This document shows positions 47,585 through 59,879 of a DNA stretch of 64,000 nucleotides, one piece after another. The notes below the pieces were generated by a model that did no database searches, was not told the origin of the DNA, and was given only the letters and a program-made list of their open reading frames with translations. This DNA is from Eunapius fragilis (Eukaryota > Porifera > Demospongiae > Spongillida > Spongillidae). How positions within the stretch are numbered: the stretch's first letter is position 1; each line of letters starts with the position of its first letter. The stretch is taken from contig OY811988.1 in NCBI GenBank assembly GCA_963681505.1, positions 2,622,306-2,686,305 of the forward strand. The letters run 5' to 3'. The position numbers and the translations under genes are program-made.

Positions 47585-48924
47585 ATCATTATCATCTGAT
47601 AGCTTATCACAATCCTTATTTTTCTGCTTCCTTTTTGGCTGCTTTGATGATACATCTTAACCAAATTGAGAGATTTTTAAATACATTTCATATTTTATGG
47701 TAACTACATGTACCATCAAATGCTATATATTGGACAGGGTACGCCTTTCCATGAATGTTGCATAAAAGCACAGAACCTTTACAGAAGTCAGAATTTGAGA
47801 GTGGCTGCATGTCCTCTCTGGAAAGGTCTCTGATTTTAGCTGTAAAGACCTTTCCTTCCTGACTGCACTTTAGCTTGACTTTCTCTATATTGCATGATTA
47901 ATCTTGTTTATGAGTGCTTTGTTCCCTCCTTAATTCTTCCATGAGGACTTTATACCTGTTAATGTAGCACATATAAATCCCAAAGTGGGACTTAAAGGGT
48001 GGCTGGGCAATGGTGGTGGAATAGTGCCATTTGCTCTGATAGCAGAACTAGAAGTAGAAGTAGAAACAGCAACCACAGAAGTTGTCGCTGCACTGATGCT
48101 TGATGTACATATGGCTGCTGAGCTGGTTCTTGCGTGGGTAGCAGCAGATGAATATGGATGAAACCTTATCGGCAACATGTTTGCAATAATGTAGAACGTG
48201 ACACATTTTGTGAAAGATGACGATGCATAAGTATGTGCATATGTGATCTGTCTTGAACTGTGTATATGATACTACTACTAACAGCACTTGTGTTAAATGA
48301 GTTGAAATTCTGCTCACAGCAGACTTTTGTTGTGAGCCTTGTGCTGAAATCTTTCCGTTTAAAAGTCTATACACGCGAACATTTCAAGTTATCCTACACT
48401 GAAATAGGTTGAACTGCTGCAAGTGGTATCCCTTTAATCATATTCTTCTTGTTTGGTGCAAGACGTATGTGTTTTAGGAGCAGGTGTACTAAGGGCGTTT
48501 TTGCCTTGTGTGGTCTTCCACCATCATGTTGAGCTATAAAATGGTCACAAACCTATGATTTGAATGTAAATTATGTAGGTTAACGTTACTACTACGTTGC
48601 TCCTCATCTTGCACCCACCATCTGATGCATGAGCTTCCCACTTGTACAGCTCCATGCGGTTGTTGAAATGGCGATGTTGACTCGCTGCCTTTAGCTTGCG
48701 CTGCATCGCATCGTAGCAACGCTTGCAGAAAGAAAGTGGGTGAATCTGCGCTTCATCGTTTGCAGCATCCAGTCCAAAGCATAAGTACGGCTCCGACGCA
48801 AACGTTCAGAACATAAGTAAACCCTTGGGTGACTGGCCTTCAACTGTTTCCTTCCTTTCTTGTGGACCAACAAGGATCCACACAAGCGACAATGCAATTT
48901 GAGCTGGCATAAGTGGAAGTTCAT
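47585..48924 (-). CDS. Gene with RAG1 N-terminal-like zinc module, first four exons
   Basis: Exon 1 (48924-48590) starts at MNFHLCQLKLHCRLCG. After a frame slip near 48780 it reads AANDEAQIHPLSFCKRCYDA, then MELYKWEAHASDGGC. The pattern CRxCG ... IHPxxFCxxCxxxMxRK ... W-x-HxxxxxC is that of the conserved N-terminal region of vertebrate RAG1 and of RAG1-N-like proteins of invertebrates. Exon 2 (to 47956) is Ser/Thr-rich (SSAAICTSSISAATTSVVAV) and Pro-rich; its 5' edge is uncertain. Exon 3 (47884-47714) reads KLKCSQEGKVFTAKIRDLSR and CNIHGKAYPVQYIAF. Exon 4 (47655-47585) carries a basic stretch (SSKQPKRKQKNKD, likely nuclear localisation). Exons 2-4 join in matching phases (1, 1, then 0). Function is unknown; a nuclear DNA- or protein-binding role is inference. 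Confidence 0.55.
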
Positions 48925-49576
48925 TGTAGTCTCACTTTAGGGATCAATATAAAAATGTATAGATTATTCATACTTTTTGCGATCGCTAAACTACCAAGAG
49001 GACTCGAGAGCCACTCTGTGATCTACCTTTTTACACAGAACGACGCCCCTAATCAAGGTCCAAGTGTTTAGAAACTTAAGAAAACGTTCACAAAGCCCAC
49101 GGCCTAAACGAGGTTACCCGTACGTGCGCACGTGACCCTAATAGATAGGTGCAGAAAGGATCTGTGTATATGTTTACGCACTGCATACACCTCGTAGAGG
49201 CTCCTGTTCTGCAGAAAATGGTACAATACTGAACGGTTGGATAATGAGTTCAATGATGCCACATTACGGTACATTTTAATGGCTGTTCTAATTATACCAT
49301 TTTTGTCCAGGTTCAAAACATTAGTAGCATTTTGAAGAAAACAACTTCGCTAGCCAAAAGTGGTGAACAAAACTGCTCAAATGAAATCATACCGCTGCTA
49401 GAATTCTAAATAAACGAGAATGTGGCCATGTGAACGGTTATAGCACCCATATTACATCATGATTACGTATATCAGCTTTATGCTTATTCATGTATCTGAT
49501 ATCTGAAGATGTCCTTCCAGGAGAGTCTAAAGCGATTGGTATAATTTGCGCTCTTTAAAATCATTCCTATACCGAG

Positions 49577-49765
49577 TTGTACTCGGGCGAGAAGACGACG
49601 ACAGAGAAGAATTGGCCTAGGAATGAGGAAAAACACGAGTTTTTCTTAAAGCAAGCAGTTATAACACTGGAACAAAACATTAAAACGACCGTCTTTGCCT
49701 TCTGGTTTGATAGCAACGAAGAGCTACACTATCCGTTTCTTGGTACGCGAGTTATATGTGGGTAG
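49577..49765 (+). other. Short open frame, possible exon
   Basis: A 62-codon plus-strand frame reads EKHEFFLKQAVITLEQNIKT, FAFWFDSNEELHYPFLG and contains a possible donor (CTTG|GTACGC). No homology is recognised and no neighbouring exon found. It starts from a non-ATG codon, so a real exon would have to be internal. Confidence 0.2.
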
Positions 49766-49995
49766 CGTTTTTAATGATTTCACGACCTGGGTCAATTCCT
49801 ATGTAGGAACTACTACCGTAGTTCCTGATAGGGATGGTGCAAGTAAAGAGTGTGGCTAGTCAGGCGGGCCCTACCACCGCGTTTGGTCGGGTGATAGCAG
49901 AGGCGGATACAGGAAAATTTAGCGGGTGGGGGTATAATTTGAATTAATGCATGGGTTCACAAAACATCACAGACTGACATGTAGTAAAAGTACAG

Positions 49996-52443
49996 TTAAT
50001 TGTTATATAAAGCTTTGAAGAGTCTTCTGGGGTTCTTTTTGATATAACGGTCCACAATTTCGTCCGGATTGATCGCCAGATTTGCATTGGTATTCATTAG
50101 TGTTAATGAAGCAAGGCGATCTTCTTTCATGCTATTCCGTAGATGGGTTTTAATCCTTCTCAGCACTGAAAAGGATCGTTCCACCTCTGCTTACCGGAAA
50201 AATGCAACCTATTTCAATAAGAACTCGTATGTTATTAAATATATCAGTATCCGCATGAGGAAGACTACTTATCAAGTTTTCAGGAAGTGGTATGCCATTT
50301 GATTCCCTACTTTTCCAGACAAAGCACCAATGTTCCACTTCAGACATTAAGGAGGGAAATGACGGGAGATCATTTTTGTAGAAGGATAAATTATCAATGC
50401 TTGGCTGCTTTACTACAGCTGTCTTGGGGATAAGGAAAAAGATGCCAATTACTGGACCACGGTTCTGTTCTGAAAAACGAGTTGCCATTTCCGACACCAA
50501 AAAATCCAGGAAAGGAATTGTAATGCTTCTCTTAAAATACTCTTCTGTGCTTTCTGCTGGGACATTTGCTCTATGTTGCTGGCTCCGCACTGTTCTTGGT
50601 CTTTCTTCTACTGAACTTATTTCTTCTGCTACTAGTTTAACTTCCGCATAACAGCGTGAATGGAATTCATCTACATTTGTCCTGTAGCTTTGCAGACAAG
50701 AAATGGTTTCATCAACTCTCTGATAAGCTTCATAAATATTTAGATCTCTCTTTTGAAGTTTAGCTGCAATTCCTTTTAAAGGATGCAAGCTATTTTTCTG
50801 AACAACAAATGACACTATGTTTTCAAACCGTCTAGCACTTGATGCCAATCCATTTGCCTTTTCTTTTGTATCTTTATCCCATGACCAGTCTTCAAAGGAT
50901 AGAGTTTCGTAGAGATGGGGATGAGCTATTACACATCAGCGGTCATGACAGCTGCAGGAATCAGTGCCATAAAATTTTCATAAGCTTCATGACACTCCAC
51001 CCACCTTGTACGGCAGAGTCCTTTACTTGCGTAGCGTCAGGAAAGCATTTTTCAGTCTCGAAGAAAGCTTGTCGTTTGGGTGAATTATGAAAAAAAACAA
51101 GAACCATTCGTTGATCATGTCGATAACATGTCGGATAGGTGGCAGTTTACAACTTGAACTGATGCAAAGATTTAAAATGTGGGCATTGCATGGCAAATAA
51201 ATGGCTTTGCTGTAAATGCTTTTAAATCTTCCATGCACACCATTAACTGCTGATGACAGAACTTGTGGTATCATAGGTCTGTCCTTCACCTTTTTTAAAT
51301 CAATACCTTGTGATGTATAACACTCCACTAATTTCCTACATACTGTTTCAGAGTTCGTAGGGTCTAGCTGCACAAAGTCAAAAAATACTTCATTTATTTA
51401 AGGATGGACTGAATCAGAAATATCTGTGAGAGACTCCTAGGACGCTATGGTTGTTTGAACTATCAGTAACCTCGTCGGCAATTACGGAAAAAAATTCATT
51501 GTTCATCACCGGTGCGCTTGTGCATTCCCGTATATATTGTCCACAGAGGTCTATCAAATCGTTCTGAACTGTTTTTGAAGTATAAGTACTGTTTTTTGGA
51601 GCACTTTCTATAAACCCTCTTAATACATCATCACTCTGTGCTCTAAACCTTAGCAGAGAAATAAAATTACCGCGATTCGTTGGGTCACTAGCGGTAGCAT
51701 CATCCCAGTGCCCTCTAAAGGATATACTTGTTTTCCGCAGAATATTACGCACTCCACTATCGATCTTAACGCTAGCTTATTAAATGACGCAGATTCTTGC
51801 AATTTTTTATCAATAATTCCGTCAGTCCTCCTATCTGGATCATCATTTTGCAATACAAATTCCTTTCCGTGCAGAACAGTGTCTTTGTGAAACTGATAAT
51901 TCGCATGAGTCTCCAAAATGCCATCTTTCCCTTTGGCCTTCTTAAAATTTTGAAATGGCATTGTTACAAGTTTGCCGAGAAACCCTCCACCATGAGACTT
52001 CCCTTTTGGTAATCTTGCAAACAATGCACAATACTTACAGTACGCTCCTTGTCTGGAAGGCAACCATATCAACCAAGGGTAGTCTTCCAACCATTTGTGT
52101 TTAAAGTAAGCGTGCAATGTTTTGCCATTTTTAACATATACCTGTATACAGGTTCTGGCTTGTCGGATGGCAAAGGTGGAGATTGCTTTAAGAGGCGCAC
52201 AATAGTATCGTCCAGGATGACTGCTCCTGACGCAACAAGGCCAATATCGTCATTCGGCAGATCTGATGTAACACCATCAGTGGTCAGATTTACTGTGGCA
52301 CTGTTATCAGGAACAAACACAGAATGAGAACAGCGAGGTTCGTCATTAAACTCTGCACCATCAGTAAGCCCGTCTGAACTGAAAGGTACTGGTTGTTCAT
52401 GCTCCTCCAATACTGCATTATATCTACTTGTTGATTTTTGTTG
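49996..52443 (-). pseudogene. hAT/ZMYM1-like transposase-derived coding block fed by upstream micro-exons
   Basis: A strong acceptor (TTTTACAG, AG at 52445-52444) opens a frame reading QQKSTSRYNAVLEEHEQPVP and an acidic linker. Next come the TTF-type finger (FKHKWLEDYPWLIWL, GAYCKYCALFARLP), RGHWDDATASDPTNRGNF, the DUF4371 core (FFSVIADEVTDSSNN, IYLPCNAHILNLCISSSCKL, IDMINEWFLFF), and a hAT C-terminal dimerisation region (RSFSVLRRIKTHLRNSMKED, RLASLTLMNTN). The whole domain order is present, longer than in most relics. Single-base frame breaks lie near 52110 (an A run), 51735, 51415 and 50195, so it is either a decaying gene or several sequence errors. The upstream phase-0 exons at 52691-58616 would splice onto its first codon. 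Confidence 0.75.
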
Positions 52444-52690
52444 CTGTAAAATTTACTGAGTCTGTGTATATTCATTTGCACGTGAAATTGCCTGAAGCAA
52501 AGGAAGCACATTGTTAATGCCATATTAAAATTAGAGTGCCCATATTTCCTCACATAAGTTAAAAACCTGGGTGATAAACCCGGCCATAGGCAGGCATGTA
52601 TGACTATTCAGTCCATTCAATGTCATGTTCACATGTTGGCTAAGAGAGATGTATTATAGTCACAACGACAAAATGTGTTATTATGCATAC

Positions 52691-52738
52691 TGCTTTCTTT
52701 CGTCGAAGTATTTCAACACCCTCTGGTAACTCTGCTTG
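52691..52738 (-). CDS. 16-codon exon directly upstream of the hAT-like block
   Basis: Acceptor AAGTCAG and donor GCA|GTATGC bound 48 nt that read QAELPEGVEILRRKKA, phase 0 at both ends. It would place a basic nuclear-localisation-like RRKK before the acidic linker of the 49996-52443 block. Single exon prediction without homology. Confidence 0.45.
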
Positions 52739-53210
52739 CTGACTTATACACATTATTCCAGGCTACAGGGATAAACAATGGCATAGGTGCAAAATAAATG
52801 TGTTGTTCTCTACCACATTTGACATTTGGGTTGTGATGGCTTGTGTAGAGAGTGCCAATGTCGACTCCTAAAGTCAGATAGAATATATTGCATTGAAAGT
52901 ATATGTAAAATACTCATCCTACCTTATAAGGTGTACATTCAAAGTACTTTGGATGTGTAAGCATCCACACATTATCATGTTGTATATAGCCCTATTTGAA
53001 ACAAACCACAATTATGATATTAGGTCTTGAAGTACATTTATTTATAGACGCATGATACGTTAATTATTACTTAAGCTTAAAACTATGTTGAGATTCAAAG
53101 GCGTTCGATTTCTTTTCAATCTACAATTTTTTAATTGCTTTTTAATACAATTCATATTTGCAATATAATTTATGTTAGCATATTTAGATATATTAAATCC
53201 TTACACACAC

Positions 53211-56200
53211 CTCATCATTTGCACTTTCCTCTGAACCTGAGTGTTAGGTATGCAATGATTCTGATATAGGAAAATATTGGTTAATTTTGTGTAGGTATTT
53301 AAATGCATTTAGTGGTTAAGTACATGTGCGTGCATATTGCTTCATTAATAGTTATTAGTATTCATTAGTATTCGCGCACCTAAATTCATACTCTTACGTA
53401 ATGTACCTACATATGATGCATGCCACTGGGTACAAGTACATGTATCAATCAATGTGTACAAACCTCATTGGTGCCAATGTTACCAGAAAATGCATTTATA
53501 TGGATTACAATCATCCTGTATACAGAGCATCATTTATAACAACTGAGGATTTGGGGGGTAATTCAGCAGCTCTTGATGCACAACTCTGCTCTACTCTAGA
53601 AGCAAGTGTAACTACTTTTGCTGTTACTGATATTGAGCAATGGTCCTACATGTGAGGCTTTGGGATAAGAATCTCTAACTATTGTAGTAGACTCCTTTGG
53701 CACCTAGGAAGACAAAGCATCCAAATCGACTTTTAGATTGGCTTCTAGGATGGTTGCACAAACCAAATTGTACAAGGCCACATTTTTATCCAAGCTGTAC
53801 CTGTTCGCACCAATGCCAGAGCCTTTCAAGCATGATCCAGGCCTGTTGTCAGCACGTACAATATTAGCTATCGAGTTGTTTATAGTACTATATTCATCGA
53901 CTGCATTATTAGATATCCTTAATAATATTTTGAAAAATATAAAAACAAAAAACTTCATTTTACTTCAAAATCCCATACAATGTATTACATCATAACTGTA
54001 ATTATATTCACCACTTACACAAATAATACACTTAGAACTGTAATGCACTTAGAAACAACATTACATTGAACACAAACCTAACCATAAACTTCAATTCCAT
54101 CAAAGTTACATTTATCATCATTCTGTGTTGTGAGTACTGAAATGATCCAAAATACATCTGCTCACCTCATCTGACTGGATGGTTGTTGCTAAAGTGAGCT
54201 GTATAGGAAATGCACATGACATGACAATGTGTTTTTAGTAACATGATTGGACCTAAGAATCGATCTCAAATTTGTACACATTGTCAACTAATTAATACAA
54301 CAAAATAAAATTTGCACATCTACGTGTAAAAGGTACCTTTAAGTTCATACACATACAGTACCTCATCATTTGCACTTTCCTCTGCGCTTGAAGCTGTGTC
54401 AGTAGGTATGCGATGATTCTGATATAGGAAATATGGGTTTTATTTACTACGAGAGTACAAGCATTTGATTATGTGCATGCACTGCTAGGGATAATTTACA
54501 AACCTCATTGCCACTGTCCTCAGCTGAATCAGTGGAAGCAACTAATGAATGCATATTAAAGATCTAATGACACTTCTTTCTTATAATGTGTAGATTAAAA
54601 ACAACTACATGTAAATTAAATAAAATAATTTGCATAGTATGTAAATTATATAGATTTATTTATGTTTACAGTTACAATACATAATGAATCTAAATATGAT
54701 GCACATCTCTCTATCTCAATGAATGTGCACAAACCTCATCAGTGCCACGATGCATTAGGGCATATAAATGTATTACAAGAATCCTACGTAGACCTGTAGC
54801 TTAAAATTAATGTTCAACTACATGAATCAATTTTATCATTGAAACACCCCAGTATTTAGTTTCAAAACTCATACAAATAATATATCTCCATTCACCAAAA
54901 AATGTATTAGTTTCATTTTCTTCTGCACAGCTCAGTATACAAGTGTAATTAATCAACTCTTAATTTCACATCATATTTACTCAATGATGTGTAATCTACT
55001 AATTTCATCACATGTGGTATCTACGTTCATCACAAATCATATTTGTTTCATGATGTCCTTCAGTAGCTACATTGATGATAAATATTCTAACAGATACACA
55101 AATTCTTACACAATGGAAATCAGTCTGTCCATTGTGGAGCTACAGTGGCTTTTAATTACGCGTACATTTTAATTTGATGCTTTATCCTGGAATGCGCAAC
55201 ACTTAGGTCCCTTTTTGGTACCTCAACCCCGTATATATGTTCACCACTAATGAAAATAATGGACTTAAGTACTATACTACAGACCTCATCTGAGCACTGT
55301 AGTGTGCATTATGTAGTTACTCCATAATGCAGCAAATATTTCTTCTCTGCTTGTAACATCTAAAATGCATAGATATCAGTTCTTACACATACCCCATCAA
55401 TTGCACTTTCTTCTGAGCCCATAGCTGTGTCAGCGTTGGGTATGCAATTATTCTGATATTGATAAATATGGGCCTGTTATAATATACGAGTACAGACATT
55501 CAACTACATATACAAATGTACATTCACTTATAGGGACAAAGAAAATAAATAAACTTTATTTGTACTGTTCTCATGAGTTGTTTCTAACAAAAGATCATAT
55601 ATACATCTAATTACACATTGACCTTATCACCAGCATAGCACATGATAATCTGAACAGAGTGTCTGTAAGATGTTCATTTTAAGTTTTGATGTTTTCTGGA
55701 AGTCTGCAATGTTTTTTTCTTATCCTATTCACACTGAAAATCATATGAGACTCTAAATTATATTTTAATTTAACCTGCATGTACATTTATGTCCTTAAAA
55801 GTTTGGTTCCTTTTTGCACACACTGTCCCATCATGCCTGAATATGTGTGAACTACATATATCACACTGAGTAGTTTTCCTGAGAGTAAGACCAACTTCAC
55901 ATAATACATGTACATAGAATGTTCTAATTTTTTTTAAAGAATTGGTGTTTTTATATAACAATGCATGCATGAGTCAATGATTGTGCACAAACCTCATTAA
56001 TGCCACTGATGCATACAGGTATCAGATGCAATAGTGCATTTTACTATCTATCTATATTTTTATACTATGCATAAACCCAATCATCATTAAAGGTAGTTAG
56101 CATTTCACTGCTACAATGCATATTTTTAAACCACTTAAATAAATGTAACACTTAGAGATGACATTACGCTATACACAAACCTCATCTCTGTCACTTCTGC

Positions 56201-58616
56201 CATCCACAATTGCATCAAAGTTGCAATTTTCATCATTCTGGTTAGAGAGTACTGAAGTGATTAAATCTATATCTATAAATGTACTTGCCTCAAGTGGTTG
56301 GATGGTCACTGCTGGAGGTAGCTGTATGGTACATGGCAGTGTGGAACGGATATTAAAACATATCATAATATGATTCTGTAGTATAAACCACTTAGACTTA
56401 ATCAATGTCCAATTCCTTTTCCTTTTAATATTATTATTATACAACACTTTCAAAGATATTACTATTCTGCTTGGCTACAGAATCATTTCATCCTCTAACA
56501 AAAAATCCAGTAAACAAGCATACAAAACCATACAAAACTGTCATTGACATCCAAATGCTTTTTTTCTAAGGAATGTATAATGTACACACATATTTATATT
56601 GCATATAATATTTAGTATTTGAGTAGAATGATAATGATCAATGCCTGCTTACCTCATCTGGTTGGACAGTCACTGCTGAATTGAGCTGTATAGTACATGA
56701 CCCTGAAACATAAAAATAATCAGAAGATATCAGAAGATAAATTTACAAAACAAAATCTTTTGTAAACAAGCATAAATAAAGCATTCACATATGGGCATAC
56801 TTTCACATTAGTACTATATAACATTGTTTACAAACCTCATCTGTGCCACTTCTGTTGTCTAGTTCAACAAAGTTGTATTTCTCGTCATTCTGGTTAACGA
56901 GTAAAGAGATGATCCTAAAGACAAGTACAAATGTCAACTTACCTCATCTGGTTGGATGGTCACTGGTGCAGTGAGCTGAATAGTAAACATGAAAATTGAT
57001 GGTATGATATATATTTGTTAATCATTGGTTATAATACTAGTTCCTGATCATAATACAAAAATATATACAGAATTCCCCAATTGCACATCTAGAATGCATA
57101 GATGTATTAAGCACTTACACATACCGCATCACTTGCACTTTTTCTGAGCCAGTGTTAATTATGCAATTATTCTGATATAGGAGATATGGGTGTGTTAAGC
57201 ACAGACATTCGACTATATGTACAAATGTATATTTGTTTCTAGGATAAAGGAAATTGGCTAACCTCATTGCCACTGTCCTCACGTGAATCAGTGGGTCCTT
57301 GTAATTAATTAACACATATGCATCTAAACTTCTAATGACACTTGTACCTTATTAAATTAACAGCATAAATATGTAATAATCTGAACAGATACAAAAACTA
57401 TGTTTTGTTATAGGATTTGATATTATTTTCTGGAAGTCTGCAATGTCCTTTGATCCTATATGCACTGGTAATGATATGAGGCTCTGAACTTTTTAAACTA
57501 ACAGTGTATGTCCCTAAAAGTATTTTGGTTCCTTTTCACACCTGTAAATATCTATAATGCACTGAGCTGCTTTCCTAAGAAAAGACCAACTTCACACAAT
57601 ACACAGAATGTTCTAATATCACCATCAAAGGAATTGGGTGTCTTGATTTTAAAAATATTGTATGAACAATGTACTTCTTTCGCTACAATAAGAAGCTAGT
57701 TTGTCAAATGGCCCTCAGTTTTCTCGACACCACTATCAATACAACCAAATCATAATTTGATGGGAAGCCCTATTAATAAAATACATGTACATTGATCAAA
57801 ATGAAAGTCATAAATACTACTTACTCAAAATATCCTGAAAATGATTGATAGTAGACATTACCCCGTAAACACCTCCCCAATTGCATAATATGTTGCACTG
57901 GGACTTAGAATCATAGAAAATGTTTACAAGTTAAGGAAATAACAACTAATTATTAAAGCTATTACAACCGCAGAAGGATGCACTTTGGTACCATGCTGAT
58001 GGAGCACTGGCTGGTGATGAATGCTCATTATGTAAAACCTTACATGCCTGTTTGTGGACCTACCTACATGTGATACCATTGATAAGTATGTGGTGTTATA
58101 TGCACAACTTACTACACGACACAGACTCGCCCTCTCAGGTGCCATTTTGGTCCCCAAGCTTGCAACTGAGTGATTTGTGTTTAGATATATTTAAGTCGAA
58201 ATTTATTCATAAGTAAAGATTACATAATGCACCTATCTATGATGCATGCATGGTATTTATGAATGTGCACAAACCTCATTAATGCCACTGTTATCAGAAG
58301 ATGAATTAGTGTATTTTGATAAATGTATTTAAAACTTCCTATATAAGTGTAAAAATGAAGTTTAATTTTCAGTACAAATAAATAAACTCAATAATGATAC
58401 TAGCATTTCATTTTACTACTAAATTCATATTATCATATTTCTAATAAATATTTTCATTTTCACCACTTGCAAACAAACCTCATCTGTGACACTTCTGCCA
58501 TCAATTGCATCACAGTTGCATTTATGATCATTCTGGTTAGGGAGTACTGAAATGATCCAAAATACATGTACAAATGTACTTGCCTCAGGTGGTTGGACGG
58601 TCACTGCTGGCGTGAG
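53211..58616 (-). repeat. Array of duplicated micro-exons (types A, B, D, E/C), minus strand
   Basis: Four exon types recur in order A-D-E/C-B about three times, each bounded by AG and GT (or GC) and in phase 0. Type A, 33 nt, five of five open: 58616-58584 (LTPAVTVQPPE), 56975-56943 (LTAPVTIQPDE), 56685-56653 (LNSAVTVQPDE), 56321-56289 (LPPAVTIQPLE), 54198-54166 (LTLATTIQSDE). Type D, 54-57 nt: 58532-58479 (NDHKCNCDAIDGRSVTDE), 56889-56836 (NDEKYNFVELDNRSGTDE), 56237-56181 (NDENCNFDAIVDGRSDRDE), plus a decayed copy near 54.1 kb. Type B, 57-60 nt: 55452-55393 (NNCIPNADTAMGSEESAIDG) and 54418-54362 (NHRIPTDTASSAEESANDE), with decayed copies at 57171-57125 and 53260-53211. Type E/C: 54563-54504 (IFNMHSLVASTDSAEDSGNE), with decayed copies ending at 58275, 57263, 55993, 54735 and 53464. 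A-to-D introns are 51-53 bp. The peptides are acidic and mostly end in DE or NE. Expression is unproven. Confidence 0.6.
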
Positions 58617-59180
58617 CTGTATAGTACATGACAATGACAAGATATAACCAGAGGGCACAATTAACACTATGTTTGAATCCTATTGTAAAATTTGACACTC
58701 ACTATACATGAAATTTAAAAATATGCACACATGTGCACAATGTTATACAATGTGATAACCACAAGCAACGCACAGAATTAGATTGTTTATCACATTCTTC
58801 TGTCGCTCTGTCAGTACATCCTTCATTCTGACATGAGAGAATAGTAATGGACCAATGTGGGAGTGAGCCATAATCATATCCAAACAATAATGTGTACAAA
58901 ATAAACATCATTACAGTATTTCTTAGATTGCTGTAATGACATCCTGCATACACATACCATTACAAATAATGCTACATAAATTTTAAGCCTTATTATTGCC
59001 TAGCATTGTATCAATGTTGCAAGTTGGATTTTTTTGATTGCTGAATTAATTCAAGGTCACAACATGCAATTAATTTTATGAATTGAATTGCAATAGCATT
59101 TGTTTCACCTCAATTATGACAAATAAATATGCACATAGTAACTTGCTTTGTGTTCCTCGAACACCATCTCTTCCCTTGCA
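58617..59180. other. No firm feature
   Basis: AT-rich sequence upstream of the last recognised micro-exon. No further copy of types A, B, D or E is seen. Confidence 0.4.
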
Positions 59181-59351
59181 CACCTAAGAATGACATAAGC
59201 ATGCATACAGATAAATATATCCAAAGGTGTAAACTGCATACTGTACCTTTTGCAGGTGTCACCTCTCAGGCAGCTGATAATATAACAATGGCAATTAGTG
59301 CATCTGCCCATTTTTTTTTCTTTCTCTTCGGGTGTGTCTATTGTAGAAAAG
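59181..59351. repeat. Direct repeat, copy 1 (~170 bp)
   Basis: It shares CACCTAAGAATGACATAAGC, GGTGTAAACTGCATACTGTA, TTTTGCAGGTGTCACCTCT and a final pyrimidine tract with 62189-62352, in the same orientation 3 kb apart. Relative to copy 2 it has lost the open frame. Confidence 0.85.
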
Positions 59352-59635
59352 CCATACATATAGCTTTTATGGTCACCCCTCATTAGTTCATTGGCAACTC
59401 AATAGTGTTCTCTGAATTGTTTTACTGCCATTCATGGTGAGCAACCTGCCATAATTCCATGTTAGAATAATTGCAAGATGTGTAGACCTAAAGTGCCCTT
59501 ATTAAAAATGTAATCATTGTGCATTGGATAGAGGTTTGGTGTTTGCATCTCACTTCAACATTAAATTTAACATTGTGCCCTAACGATTAAAATGATGTTT
59601 AGTAGTACAGGAGGAAGAGATGGGAGGGCGAGGGT

Positions 59636-59735
59636 GACAGACAGACAGACAGACAGACAGACAGGGAGGGAGGGAGGGAGGAAGAGAGGAAGAGAGGGAG
59701 GGAGGGAGAGAGGGGGGAGGGAGGGAGAGGGACAA
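59636..59735. repeat. (CAGA)n followed by (GGGA)n purine tract
   Basis: About seven CAGA units are followed by some 70 bases of GGGAGG/GAAGAGAGG purine sequence on the plus strand. Confidence 0.95.
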
Positions 59736-59879
59736 GCCATAGTAATTAAGCTCTATAAATTATTTGCTCATTGGTTTATGACAACGTTTGACATAGTTGC
59801 GACAAGTATTCATCTTGTATATTCTTGTATACTCACAGGTATTATAAACGGCCATTCTTTAATTGCACTTCAAGAATCA

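Noticed and set aside
58108..58138. Short frame MAPERASLCRV with a GTAAGT donor as a first exon of the micro-exon gene
   Set aside because: In-frame type A and D exons lie further upstream, so it cannot be the sole start. It could be an alternative promoter but has no other support.
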